The position numbers were made by a program, and so were the translations under genes. DNA of 21,335 nucleotides. It comes from Saccoglossus kowalevskii. Taxonomy: Eukaryota > Hemichordata > Enteropneusta > Harrimaniidae. The stretch covers positions 168,053 to 189,387 of the forward strand of contig NW_003135368.1 in the NCBI RefSeq assembly GCF_000003605.2, written 5' to 3'. Each line of letters opens with the position of its first letter. The first letter of the stretch is position 1. The notes beneath the pieces are model-generated. The model was given only the letters and a program-made list of their open reading frames with translations. It was not told the origin of the DNA and made no database searches. Positions 13,201 through 20,404 of this stretch are shown here, in pieces.

Positions 13201-16200
13201 GATTTGCTATTACTGAGTGCAGTTACTGCGTTACATAAAGTTGTGGATAATCTGACTCACTTCCTGAGCCCCTATCTGTTGGATATTTTGACAAAGGTAA
13301 GTCAGGTGACAGTCACATGACAGGAATGACCATATCTTTTGAATATAACAAGATGAGAGTATGCTACTTTCTTACCTTGCACATGGATATGCGATGAAAA
13401 TCCCATGACAAGCAAACTCTGATGTCTTGTGAATATTTAAAGTGATCCTAATCTGTGTCAATCAATCAATCGTATTCCTAACAAATGGCACAGTGGAAGT
13501 TTAGAAATGTTGCAAACAGATATAAACGATCATTGCAAACAAAAATTTTCAAATAAGCAAGGATTCTAGCAAAAATGATATAATTATATCACTGGACACC
13601 ATTATGTACATCAACTCTTATCTGTCTTCTTATATTTGTTTTGTTTTTAGGTGTCTGCTCTGTTTGCGCTGGATAAAGACGAGAAATCCCAACTAACGAT
13701 GAGACTTAAAGCAATTCATCAGAAGTTATCTTCCACTGTGTCTCCAAGAGTTCTTCTACCTGTCATAACACAATGTTATCACCATGTCGTAGACGAACAT
13801 GAGGTGAGTTGTCTTCCAGGGTAGCCCGCCCTATCACTATTGGAAATACAAAGCACATTGGTAGATCGAGAAATGACACTTTCTTGCTGTTGGTGGGAAT
13901 TAAAACCTAAAAAATTGATTATAATATTCTAATTTAATGGTGAGAATCCAAATTTTCACCAATTTATTGGCGAGAATCAAATGTTGATCAGTGATAATTC
14001 TCACTGGCAGATGGTGTTACATCATGTTTGAAAATGTGGGTCATATTTATGTCGCATTCAAACTACTTTGTTTTCATCAAACATGGCAACAATCACGTTA
14101 TTTTCTGCACTAATCTCGCTGGCATCTTAAAATGTTATCCCTGAAATATGACAAGCAGGGGAAAGTATGAACCCGGGCAGTACAGGATTGCCTTGACCTC
14201 CACTGCTCATTTGTTGAAAAGATCGCTGTACTTCCTTCATGTATACTTCACTGCATTTTTCTATTCTCGTAATTGGTAAACTTGTAAAAGTGATGACCAC
14301 TTGTATCTTCTATTAGGATTTATAATTATTTGCATTAAAATATTTGATTTCAGCTTTCAATTATACCTTTGATGTCAGTCCTTGGGGATAGTATTTCAAG
14401 TATGTCTAAAGAAGATATGACTGCTCATCAGACGTCTCTACTCAATCTATTCCTGTCTGTATTCGATTACAGAGCATCTCATCCTCAGGTAGGCACAATA
14501 TTTGAAATTCCCTCAATTTACCTTGAGAATGACTTTACATTCTCTGTCAAACATATTTTCATAATGTATAGTGTAATTCTAAAGAGATTGCATCAGACTA
14601 ATATCTATGCTGGTCAAGGGATACAATGCATTTGTCGCAGCTAAAATGCCTTCGCAACAATGTATCTAATTTTAACAGGTATCTATGGTTACCATTGAAG
14701 AAATTGAAAGAAGTTCCATAAATGCTTTCTTGTCATTGGTTATGAAGTCATCTGAAGCAACATTCAAACCAATATTTTTCAAGGTGAGCATCTTTTCAGA
14801 ATTGGAAATGTATTTGCTGATATAAAATAAAAAAAATTGTCAGACATCACTATGCAAGTTGTGACCCCAATATGAACTTTTACAACTGTGACCTCATGTA
14901 AACTAGTGACCCAAGTGTCCTCATGTAACCTAGTGACTCCAATGTGACCTTATGCTGCAGAGCTGACTCCAATGTGACCTAGTGACCCCAGTGTTATCTC
15001 ATGTAACCGAGTGACTCAAATTGTGTAGCCTAGTGACCCCAATGTGACCTGGTGACCCCAATGTGGCCTTGTGTTGTCTGGTGACCCCAATGTGACCTTG
15101 TGTTGTCTGGTGACCCCAATGTGTCCTGTTGTCTGGTGACTCCAATGTGACCTGTCTGACATATCTTTTCCCATTTTTCAGCTCTATGATTGGGCTACAC
15201 AGACTGGAGCTCATAAAGAGAGGTTATTGACTTTTTACCGTCTATCTGATAACATAGCTGAAAAGCTAAAGGGATTATTTACTCTCTTTGCTGGACATAT
15301 TGTAAAAAACTGTGCTACTTTGTTGAATGACAACAATTCTTCAAAAACAGGTAACTATGCAATACTGACTGTGAATGCATGGCTTCCATGTATGTGATTG
15401 TCTGTGATGCACATCAGAGATTTGGCTTGCACATGTACACCTAGTCACTGTAAAGGAATGTACATTTCATGCTATTTGGATTTTTACGGCACTTAATGTG
15501 GTGTGTCAGCTTACTTTAGGCACTTTATCCTGCTCGTTTCTATGTTTGTACTCAATATGCATGCAGTGTATGCTTGGTTAACATGTGTCAAGAATTGCCA
15601 CTTACCTTTGGTATTAAACTGGTGTATAGTAGGGTGACTCAGAACTGAACTGCATATCAAAAACATTTAATATTAATTGTTGATGGCTTAATATGTGATG
15701 AAACAAGAAATATCTTAAACATCAGTGCATATGTCCTTTTTAGTTAATATGACATCTAAAAATATTTTCTTTATAGATTTAAAGTTTTTTGAGATCGATG
15801 GGGATGAAGATGAAGAAGCCCAGAGTGTAGATGAGAAATCTACTTTGTTGCTACAATACATCATTGGTTGTCTTCATAAGTGTTTTCTGTATGATACAGA
15901 AGGATTTCTGAATCGGGAGAGATTTGAATGTTTGATGCAACCAATAGTAGATCAGGTATCTATGAATTTATTTCAAGTTTTTTAGAACTAATTTAGATTA
16001 TTCAGAGACCTTTTCTTGCTGTGTAAAATAGTTTTGCGGATTTCTAGTCAAATGTTGCGAGTCAATTTGCAAAAATAAATTTGATAATTGTTTTTTTGAG
16101 GATCATGTTGATCATATATACATTTCCATCCTTATTCGATCATGGTCAATGATGTCATCTATCATGTTTGGTCTATGTCATCCATCTTTGCTGGGAATAT

Positions 16201-17237
16201 CATTGATTTTTTGGTGATGTCATCCATCTTAGTTGGTGATGTCATCCATCTTTGTTGGGGATGTCATCTATCATCATGGTTCTATTTTATTTTTTCAGAT
16301 TGATAACCTACAAGGCGGTATTGAAGTCTACAAAGAAAGAATGACATCATATCTTACACCATGTATTGGTCAGCTGCTTGTTGCTGCTGGTGATGATTCG
16401 TCATGGAAACCGCTTAATTATCAAGTTTTGTTGAAGATGAGAAGTGATTCTGCAAAGGTAATTTATTGACTTGACCTAACGTGGTTGACTTGTATTCCTA
16501 TCATCAGTTATCATGGTTATGTTGACTGTTTACCAATCAAACCCTTTTTATATAACTAAGTTTGCAGGCTATTCCATTTAAAGTTGATATAAAGGTTAAT
16601 TATAGTAGGTCTCAAATTGCATGTATTGTTTGTTTTTTTACTAAAAATGTCTGCCTGGCAACCATTTTGTTGTATCAAGCATTGTTATGTAACTAAAGCC
16701 TACACATTATCATTTGTATTGCTTAAAATGCTGTAAGATCACAGGTAACAATTCCTGTGTATGTCAGTAATGTCATTTATTGTGAGTCTTAATTTTGTTT
16801 TCAGGTCCGCTTTGCTGCACTTACAGTGTTACAAGAAATTCATAGTAAACTTGGTGAAGATTTTCAGATTCTGATTCCAGAAGCTATTCCATTCTTGGCT
16901 GAACTATTAGAAGGTGATTACCATTTTAATTGTCATTGATAGTTGTGAATATATGCTGATTTTATTTTGTGGATTTCAAAGATAGACTGATTTAGATTTA
17001 GCAAGCCTTCATGTTTGCTAATGACCATTAACAATTTTAGTTCCTATATGCTCCTAATTGTAAACTTGTAGGTGACCTAACTTCTGATCATTGTAGAATT
17101 TGCGGCACCACAATTGTTTTTTTTAAATTATTGGACCTTTAATGTATGTTTTTAATATAACATTTTTTTTCTTTCTATTGTTAGATGAATCAGAAGAAGT
17201 TGAAAAACAGTGCCATCAAGTTATAAGAAGAGATTGA
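1101..17237 (+). CDS. HEATR1: HEATR1 (UTP10/BP28), 3' part, 26 exons
   Basis: HEATR1 is a nucleolar HEAT-repeat scaffold of the UtpA (t-UTP) part of the small-subunit processome, needed for pre-18S rRNA processing and linked to Pol I transcription (family knowledge). I recognise it from colinear matches across 26 exons, such as QTHHHAMLLL, LHNIMSIFTFMGTN, KFWRALLHKAYDVLDK, RQTALYSLKLLCK, RLLTFYRLSDNIAEKLKGLF and WKPLNYQVLLK, which closely follow vertebrate HEATR1. Exons: 1101-1282, 1649-1837, 2600-2836, 3206-3337, 3790-3884, 4254-4400, 5056-5174, 5999-6120, 6233-6361, 7838-8074, 8732-8861, 9522-9694, 9907-9959, 10378-10501, 11204-11347, 11653-11871, 12477-12604, 13197-13296, 13651-13803, 14354-14488, 14679-14783, 15182-15350, 15777-15955, 16299-16457, 16805-16913, 17185-17237. 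All junctions are GT-AG and phase-compatible. Exon sum is 3,722 nt, about 1,240 codons, against about 2,140 in the human protein; the start codon lies left of the window. The only lesion is a frameshift in the last exon. Confidence 0.95.
1501..1522. repeat. A-tract plus (AT)n microsatellite, intron 1
   Basis: A run of nine A is followed by (AT)n. The rest of the intron (1283-1648) is AT-rich and I see nothing else in it. Confidence 0.8.
1649..1837 (+). CDS. HEATR1: HEATR1 exon b
   Basis: Acceptor ctcatcag and donor AAG|gtaagc bound 63 codons in phase 0. The product contains LLSCLLDIVVST and NLLAVLSNVNNK, matching the LLSC and 'KVLQGVN' blocks of vertebrate HEATR1. A Lys-rich linker (SPKKKSTKQ) sits between the helices. 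Confidence 0.85.
2088..2230 (+). mobile_element. tRNA-derived SINE fragment, intron 2
   Basis: TAGTACAGTGGTT at 2098-2110 resembles a Pol III A box and AGTTCAAATTC at 2135-2145 a B box, 37 bp apart, close to tRNA spacing. A non-tRNA body with CATCAGGATGG and CCTCCAACCCTGGGTGATTG follows. The head would not fold as a good tRNA, so this is a SINE relic rather than a gene. The 3' limit is uncertain. The rest of intron 2 (1838-2599) has only a T-run at 2518-2528. Confidence 0.65.
2600..2836 (+). CDS. HEATR1: HEATR1 exon c
   Basis: Acceptor tgttgtag and donor CAG|gtatgt bound 79 codons in phase 0. The start FKLLPMLENKLEKM parallels the 'LLPMAEQLLEKI' segment of vertebrate HEATR1. The first codon is ATG only by chance; it is internal to the protein. 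Leu-rich amphipathic helices (ALDLFMKCLNLHERL) suggest a HEAT repeat. Confidence 0.85.
2837..3205 (+). other. Intron 3, featureless
   Basis: AT-rich intron between GT and AG. I see no repeat, RNA gene or coding signal in it. Confidence 0.7.
3206..3337 (+). CDS. HEATR1: HEATR1 exon d
   Basis: Acceptor cctgatag and the strong donor GGA|gtaagt bound 44 codons in phase 0. SILCLLFDLHVDS and SSQTATLISKTLKG match the 'LLRMLFDLLVN' and 'AQTVSSVFKGI' blocks of HEATR1. An earlier gtaaga at 3321 is a weaker alternative donor that would shift the frame. Confidence 0.8.
3351..3476. repeat. 21-bp minisatellite, six units, intron 4
   Basis: Six contiguous 21-bp units of tgctgcatcctttcaaacatg with few changes begin 13 bp after the exon d donor. 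Because 21 is a multiple of three, spurious heptapeptide frames are open on both strands; these are not genes. Confidence 0.95.
3472..3720. repeat. 125-bp tandem duplication, intron 4
   Basis: A 61-bp block at 3472-3532 recurs without mismatch at 3597-3657 (offset 125). The following about 60 bp are similar but diverged, so a unit of about 125 bp was duplicated in tandem. Confidence 0.9.
3790..3884 (+). CDS. HEATR1: HEATR1 exon e
   Basis: Acceptor tccattag and donor AAAAG|gtatta; 31 codons plus two bases. LDAEQIIIEL matches the 'NAEQVRIEL' block of HEATR1. It is followed by a basic stretch, KQAKRVKR, typical of the charged linker at this point. Confidence 0.8.
3885..4253 (+). other. Intron 5, featureless
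   Basis: AT-rich intron. Nothing beyond splice sites is evident. Confidence 0.7.
4254..4400 (+). CDS. HEATR1: HEATR1 exon f
   Basis: Acceptor ctatttag and donor CACA|gtaagt. The frame joins to exon e as AG|G (Arg) and to exon g as CA|G (Gln). EWMRITLICEFLQHKKKI and LLVPVLFNLLS closely follow the vertebrate 'WQRVTLILELLQHKKKL' and 'LVPTLFNLLS' blocks. Confidence 0.9.
4433..4444. repeat. G12 homopolymer, intron 6
   Basis: Twelve G in a row, followed by a purine-rich stretch (gggtagttgg, gggagagggaatg) to about 4770. The rest of intron 6 (4401-5055) shows only the CTCF-like motif listed separately. Confidence 0.85.
4674..4690 (-). promoter_or_regulatory. CTCF-like motif, intron 6
   Basis: On the minus strand this reads TGGCCACAAGAGGGCAG. 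It fits the CTCF core CCRSYAGRKGGCRS with one mismatch. Such motifs are often carried by SINE tails, so function is unproven. Confidence 0.3.
5056..5174 (+). CDS. HEATR1: HEATR1 exon g
   Basis: Acceptor ttgatgtag and donor TCAG|gtaagt. EYIKQLILSSILNICNKLSP is nearly the vertebrate 'EYTKQLILSCLLNICQKLSP'. The exon ends with one base of the next codon. Confidence 0.92.
5523..5902. mobile_element. MITE-like inverted-repeat element, intron 7
   Basis: The left arm tatcagaggtacattacta (then gggtttgcaac) at 5523-5553 is inverted at 5873-5902 with one indel. An inner arm tgacatg..ccaagatccc at about 5559-5578 is inverted at 5838-5857. The ends could be TA-flanked TCAGAGGTAC, as in TA-targeting DNA transposons. 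No transposase is present, so this is a non-autonomous relic of about 380 bp. The rest of intron 7 (5175-5998) shows nothing else. Confidence 0.8.
5999..6120 (+). CDS. HEATR1: HEATR1 exon h
   Basis: Acceptor tctcaag and donor CCT|gtaagt. VELIIQCIRVSDNPQTHHHA is a near-identical match to the conserved core of HEATR1. It ends with AAGIFP in phase 0. Confidence 0.93.
6233..6361 (+). CDS. HEATR1: HEATR1 exon i
   Basis: Acceptor ggttacag and donor AAG|gtgaga bound 43 codons. HVLHNIMSIFTFMGTN and SSQVINKIVETVIPVLIK are the most conserved segment seen in the window and fix the identity of the gene. Confidence 0.95.
7063..7312. repeat. Diverged direct repeat of about 100 bp, intron 9
   Basis: Two related copies at about 7063-7165 and 7211-7312 share aaaac.acaagt, ttgctttgat, agatttgttc and gatgatatcttcaatt in the same order. 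They are old, with many changes. Confidence 0.7.
7412..7682. mobile_element. Possible TTAA-flanked short element, intron 9
   Basis: ttaaagcgcg at 7412-7421 is inverted as cgcgctttaa at 7673-7682, bounding a patch richer in CpG than the rest of the intron. TTAA ends recall piggyBac target sites, but the inverted part is only 6 bp beyond TTAA. The rest of intron 9 (6362-7837) appears featureless. Confidence 0.25.
7838..8074 (+). CDS. HEATR1: HEATR1 exon j
   Basis: Acceptor tgatcag and donor AAG|gttagc, a weaker donor than most; 79 codons in phase 0. VFVDALPHIPAHRKQPV and LGGDRFLWM match 'VFVDALPHVPEHRRLPI' and 'LGAEKFLWI' in vertebrate HEATR1. Confidence 0.92.
8075..8731 (+). other. Intron 10, featureless
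   Basis: AT-rich intron. It holds a 15-bp perfect palindrome AGAAAGCAGCTTTCT at 8623-8637 and nothing else notable. Confidence 0.6.
8732..8861 (+). CDS. HEATR1: HEATR1 exon k
   Basis: Acceptor catttacag and donor GAAG|gtaatt. NTDIEFCLSICN and ILKYLGTLPEDKE follow the vertebrate 'DTEFWFSVCC' and 'ILQYLLKLPEEKE'. The exon ends with one base of a split codon. Confidence 0.9.
8862..9521 (+). other. Intron 11, featureless
   Basis: Very AT-rich. An AT-rich near-repeat, tattatatattaaaac.taat, sits at 8869-8905. No RNA gene or coding signal. Confidence 0.6.
9522..9694 (+). CDS. HEATR1: HEATR1 exon l
   Basis: Acceptor cttattcag and donor CAG|gtaagt. After a basic linker (KRIIGTRRKSQLKK), FDVEKHTAKQLRQFKY matches 'FNVETHTSKQLRHFKF' of HEATR1. 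It ends in phase 0. Confidence 0.9.
9721..9737 (-). promoter_or_regulatory. Second CTCF-like motif, intron 12
   Basis: CTGCCCTCATGTGGCCA differs at one base from the motif at 4674-4690. On the minus strand it matches the CTCF core less well (two mismatches). Confidence 0.2.
9907..9959 (+). CDS. HEATR1: HEATR1 exon m (53 bp)
   Basis: This is the shortest internal exon. Acceptor atatttcag and donor CAAAG|gtagaa. It encodes VAALSVEETNTMKTLYQ plus two bases and joins as AG|T to the next exon. Similarity is weak alone, but position, length and phase fit the poorly conserved linker before the KFWRALL block. Confidence 0.75.
9960..10377 (+). other. Intron 13, featureless
   Basis: Only splice sites and a T-rich tract before the acceptor are visible. 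Confidence 0.6.
10378..10501 (+). CDS. HEATR1: HEATR1 exon n
   Basis: Acceptor tttcccag and donor AAG|gtaaga. DKPTVKFWRALLHKAYDVLD matches vertebrate 'DKLTVKFWRALLSKAYDLLD' almost residue for residue. It ends in phase 0. Confidence 0.95.
10502..11203 (+). other. Intron 14, featureless
   Basis: AT-rich, with long chance open frames on the minus strand that lack any protein character. Nothing else seen. Confidence 0.6.
11204..11347 (+). CDS. HEATR1: HEATR1 exon o
   Basis: Acceptor gatttcag and donor CAG|gtaatg bound 48 codons. INALLPTHIFI and VRRKAMELLNNKL match 'VNALLPTETFI' and 'VRRKALDLLNNKL', a clear HEAT repeat. Confidence 0.94.
11348..11652 (+). other. Intron 15, featureless
   Basis: AT-rich intron with nothing beyond splice sites. 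Confidence 0.6.
11653..11871 (+). CDS. HEATR1: HEATR1 exon p
   Basis: Acceptor tttatccag and donor CAG|gtgagt bound 73 codons. NRQTALYSLKLLCKVLG and DNPQHFTPVMD match 'NRQTALYTLKLLCKNFG' and 'ENPDPFVPVLN' in vertebrate HEATR1. Confidence 0.94.
11872..12476 (+). other. Intron 16, featureless
   Basis: No repeat, RNA or coding signal recognised. Confidence 0.6.
12477..12604 (+). CDS. HEATR1: HEATR1 exon q
   Basis: Acceptor ttgtacag and donor AAAAG|gtaaga. ASALLCLAELCSSLKAHCIP and LNKFMPSLV match 'GSALLCIAEVTSTLEALAIP' and 'LPSLMPSLL'. The exon ends with two bases of a split Ser codon. Confidence 0.92.
12605..13196 (+). other. Intron 17, featureless
   Basis: No repeat or RNA gene recognised; a T-rich tract precedes the acceptor. 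Confidence 0.6.
13197..13296 (+). CDS. HEATR1: HEATR1 exon r
   Basis: Acceptor tatttaag behind a long T-rich tract, and donor AAG|gtaagt. LLLLSAVTALHKVVDNL and HFLSPYLLDIL match 'VYLLSALAALQKVVETL' and 'HFISPYLEGIL'. It ends in phase 0. Confidence 0.93.
13297..13650 (+). other. Intron 18, featureless
   Basis: Contains (aatc)3-like caatcaatcaatc at 13461-13473 and nothing else notable. Confidence 0.6.
13651..13803 (+). CDS. HEATR1: HEATR1 exon s (start of BP28CT-type region)
   Basis: Acceptor tttttag and donor GAG|gtgagt bound 51 codons. RLKAIHQKLSSTVSPRVLLP matches 'SLKKTLATTLAPRVLLP'. In known HEATR1/UTP10 proteins this region leads into the conserved C-terminal BP28CT domain. Confidence 0.92.
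13804..14353 (+). other. Intron 19, nearly featureless
   Basis: Around 13938-14008 the words tggtgagaatc, tggcgagaatc and gataattctcac recur directly and inverted, suggesting a small decayed hairpin or duplication. Nothing else seen. Confidence 0.5.
14354..14488 (+). CDS. HEATR1: HEATR1 exon t
   Basis: Acceptor gatttcag and donor CAG|gtaggc bound 45 codons. SVLGDSISSMSKEDMTAHQT and FDYRASHPQ match 'MKKEELTSHQS' and 'LDFRAQH' of the BP28CT region. Confidence 0.92.
14679..14783 (+). CDS. HEATR1: HEATR1 exon u
   Basis: Acceptor tttaacag and donor AAG|gtgagc bound 35 codons. EEIERSSINAFLSLVMK and SEATFKPIFFK match 'VGKTENCIIDCLVAMVVK' and 'SEVTFRPLFFK'. Confidence 0.93.
14861..15160. repeat. 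GTGACCCCAATGTGACCT tandem repeat, intron 21
   Basis: Imperfect units built on gtgaccccaatgtgacct, spaced about 20-30 bp, fill most of the intron. The last units (from about 15040) share a 30-bp form ctggtgaccccaatgtgacc with ttgtgttgt. It ends about 20 bp before the exon v acceptor. Confidence 0.9.
15182..15350 (+). CDS. HEATR1: HEATR1 exon v
   Basis: Acceptor atttttcag and donor ACAG|gtaact. LYDWATQTGAHKERLLTFYR and IAEKLKGLFTLFAGHIVK are near-identical to the vertebrate C-terminal domain. It ends with one base of a split Asp codon. Confidence 0.95.
15351..15776 (+). other. Intron 22, featureless
   Basis: No repeat, RNA gene or coding signal recognised. Confidence 0.6.
15777..15955 (+). 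CDS. HEATR1: HEATR1 exon w
   Basis: Acceptor tctttatag and donor CAG|gtatct. An acidic patch (DGDEDEEAQ) precedes LLLQYIIGCLHKCFLYDTEG and RFECLMQPIVDQ, matching 'LLLQFILNCLYKIFLFDTQ' and 'ALMMPLVDQ'. Confidence 0.94.
16151..16280. repeat. GATGTCATCCATCTT tandem repeat, intron 23
   Basis: Five imperfect units of gatgtcatccatctttgttgg, about 22 bp apart but with some spacing, lie just before the exon x acceptor. Confidence 0.85.
16299..16457 (+). CDS. HEATR1: HEATR1 exon x
   Basis: Acceptor ttttttcag and donor AAG|gtaatt bound 53 codons. SYLTPCIGQLLVAAGDDSSW and KPLNYQVLLKMRSDSAK match 'HLIPCIAQFSVAMADDSLW' and 'KPLNYQILLKTRDSSPK'. Confidence 0.95.
16458..16804 (+). other. Intron 24, featureless
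   Basis: Nothing beyond splice sites recognised. Confidence 0.6.
16805..16913 (+). CDS. HEATR1: HEATR1 exon y
   Basis: Acceptor gttttcag and donor GAAG|gtgatt. VRFAALTVLQEIHSKL and LIPEAIPFLAELLE match 'VRFAALITVLALAEKL' and 'LLPESIPFLAELME', the final HEAT repeat. It ends with one base of a split Asp codon. Confidence 0.95.
17185..17237 (+). CDS. HEATR1: HEATR1 last exon, frameshifted tail
   Basis: Acceptor attgttag. The frame reads DESEEVEKQCHQVIRRD and then meets TGA at 17235-17237. The +1 frame, entered near 17229, gives GAG ATT GAG and continues as EIEKTFGESLQKYF to a TAA at 17272-17274. That string aligns without gaps to the vertebrate C-terminus '...LETVLGEPLQSYF'. One extra A or G in the aagaaga run at 17225-17231 therefore explains the early stop. 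It may be an assembly error, an allele or a real loss of the last 14 residues. Confidence 0.85.
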
Positions 17238-17271
17238 GAAAACATTTGGGGAGTCGTTACAAAAATATTTT

Positions 17272-17274
17272 TAA
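17272..17274 (+). other. HEATR1: Expected HEATR1 stop codon in the shifted frame
   Basis: TAA follows TAT TTT (YF) in the frame that keeps family similarity. Most HEATR1 proteins end in a short '(S/K)YF'-like tail, so this is the likely ancestral stop. Confidence 0.7.
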
Positions 17275-17950
17275 TGACAGATTGAAAATTATATAACTTT
17301 TTATAACTTTTTTTTTGATTTCTTGTTGAAATGTATTCAAAGAAGTACATTGGCTAAGCATTGTTATACAAGTTTCCATAAAAATCATGTCAGAAGGTGG
17401 CCAATTTTATTGTTTTTTGGTATATTAAAATATGTGCATATTAATTAGCTTAATTTGCGTATAATGTATTTTGATATCTCCAGACGCGTTTGCTGGATTG
17501 TGAAACTAAATCGATGTTTTCCTTACAACATCAGATGAATTGGTTGGTGCTTATTGAATTTTTTAATTAAGCATTTACACAGTAACAGGAGATTCAAGTG
17601 AAGGCAAATTTAATGAAGGTATTTTTCAAGATCTTGATGGCTTGTACTTTTATAAGCTAATTAAAGTTACAATTCTCACACATACATGTAGTCCAAATGG
17701 TTAATTGTATCTGGTTAGTTAGTTTTTGGTGTATACCGTATCCTTCATATAACCTAATTTGCATGCTATACATGTATTTGCCTGTTCTAGCATATTAAAC
17801 CATATTACTGCTATATTAGATACATTGTATATCGCTAACAAATCATATACTAAGTTGGACGGTGTAGTAGAAATAATACTGTGCATAATGACTGAGATCT
17901 ATCCTTTGCTTGTTATTTTGAATAATATTCTAACATTTGGATTCTCATAG
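17275..17950 (+). other. HEATR1 3' UTR / intergenic
   Basis: AT-rich sequence after HEATR1. It holds the possible poly(A) signal above and no protein-like frame; the open frame at 17759-17950 has no recognisable character. Confidence 0.5.
17424..17429 (+). terminator. Possible HEATR1 poly(A) signal (ATTAAA)
   Basis: ATTAAA lies about 150 bp after the expected stop, and a TG-rich stretch follows (tatgtgcat, gtataatgtattttg). The first canonical AATAAA is at 18025-18030. Which one is used cannot be told from sequence. Confidence 0.25.
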
Positions 17951-18135
17951 ATTTTTCTCCACATTTGAATAACTTGCTACGCAGTATTTCAAAAGAAGGC
18001 AGAATCATCCTCCCATTAAAACTAAATAAAGCTAAATCAATGCTGGATCAACTTATCCAACACTACTACGACTTCCGCCCTTTAAGTTACAAAGATCATA
18101 CCATATTTTTAAATTTAATAGGGGAGCGGGGGTAA
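17951..18135 (+). CDS. Unidentified 61-codon open frame, possible terminal exon
   Basis: I do not recognise this. An acceptor-like ctcatag ends at 17950. The phase that treats G from an upstream exon as the first base gives D, then FSPHLNNLLRSISKEGRI, KLNKAKSMLDQLIQHYYDF and FLNLIGERG before TAA at 18133-18135. The composition (Leu/Lys/Tyr, amphipathic helices) looks more protein-like than nearby AT-rich frames. The incoming phase fits the HEATR1 exon y donor at 16914, so an alternative last exon is possible. A relic of another gene or a chance frame are alternatives. Confidence 0.3.
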
Positions 18136-18476
18136 ATCAGTCATAAATCATTACAGGCATAACAGAGTCCAGTCAATACAGGAGCATCTATATGATATGA
18201 CTGAGTTGTTCACTACATAGCAAATTATTTATATTCTTGTATAAGAACAGTCACACCCGTTATAATTTAAGTATTGAGTTTTTTCATCACAGTTTGTGCA
18301 TTTGGGCAATACAGCGATGATTCACAATAACAGAATCTCGCATTTTTCTCATTGCGTAAATATAGCTTATAAATGTGGTTTTTTAGTGAGGACATCCTTT
18401 GACACAATCTCCAGCTTATGCTTTGTTTATTATTGAGTAACGTTCAAATTAAATTACATTAACCTCATAAAATAAT

Positions 18477-18494
18477 TTTATTTTGACATTTATT
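18477..18494 (-). terminator. Poly(A) signals for the minus-strand amylase relic
   Basis: Two AATAAA hexamers read on the minus strand (18489-18494 and 18477-18482), about 220 bp past the amylase stop at 18710-18712. The spacing suits a 3' UTR end. Confidence 0.4.
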
Positions 18495-18612
18495 ATTACA
18501 GTCTACTCAAATCACATGGAAAGAACGACACTGTATATATGCCATTGTAATATCAAGGATTCCATATATGATCTATTCTACAAGAATTATTATCAAACAT
18601 GAACACGTTAAT

Positions 18613-18649
18613 GTATGCACATCTTCTTAAGTGATGATCACTTGCATAC
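18613..18649. other. Short inverted repeat / stem-loop
   Basis: GTATGCA at 18613-18619 pairs with TGCATAC at 18643-18649. Inside, AAGTGAT G ATCACTT (18629-18643) is a perfect palindrome. It lies within the likely 3' UTR of the amylase relic. Confidence 0.4.
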
Positions 18650-18709
18650 GGTGTACTCAGTTCCACCTGCTGACCCTAGACAACTGAACCACTGATTACG
18701 GGGATATTC

Positions 18710-19276
18710 TTATCTTAAGTTGCCATTACCATAACCAATAAATTCAAACCACTCGTCTTCACTTCGAGAACAATCCATATCTACATTTAACATCCAGTAA
18801 TGCACACCATATATGTTCATAACCATAACCATCTCTCGCCACACTTGTTGGGTGGTCGGGATCATCTGTTGTCCAAACCATTGGTGATCCATCTGCTGGG
18901 ACACCATTGTATTCACCTTGGTTGGATTCGGCACCATACCAGTCTAAGTATTCATTCGTCTTCCACGAGTTATATTTAAAGTTTCTGCCTCCTGTAAGGT
19001 GAACAATTGGTATTGAGCAGTTGGTAGATTAGGTCAGGTCATCTTCACATTCACAACGTTGGGTCTCGTCAATACCCACCATGCAGGAAGATACTGTAAC
19101 TCGGTGTTGTTTCTTTCTTTAGAAATATAGTATGCTTGTGCGGCTCTGATTGTTCTGTAGTTTGAGGGGATGTGATGTATGCGGTGGTTTTGTCTGCTGT
19201 TATTATTTGTGTGGTAGTTGGAGGACCTACTGTAGTTGCTCCGCCAGATGGACAGTATGATATTTCATTATGAACA

Positions 19277-19284
<8 letters not shown>
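18710..19284 (-). pseudogene. Amylase relic, Thr-rich linker and C-terminal accessory domain
   Basis: After domain C comes CNVHNEISYCPSGGATT, then a linker rich in Thr, Pro and Ser (TTVGPPTTTQIITADKTTA). After a frameshift a Trp/Tyr/Gly-rich domain follows: [51 protein letters not shown], then in another frame [20 protein letters not shown] and a stop at 18710-18712. The composition suggests a carbohydrate-binding or similar beta-rich module, but I cannot assign a family. C-terminal extensions are known on some invertebrate amylases. Confidence 0.65.

Positions 19285-20404
<1,120 letters not shown>

Larger units (their letters stand above)
18136..18709. other. Intergenic region between convergent genes
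   Basis: AT-rich. It holds minus-strand poly(A) signals and a short inverted repeat, both listed separately. Nothing else seen. Confidence 0.6.

Noticed and set aside
13388-13425. C/D-box snoRNA (GCGATGA ... CTGA) in intron 18
   Set aside because: The boxes are only about 30 bp apart and no terminal stem flanks them, too short for a C/D snoRNA.
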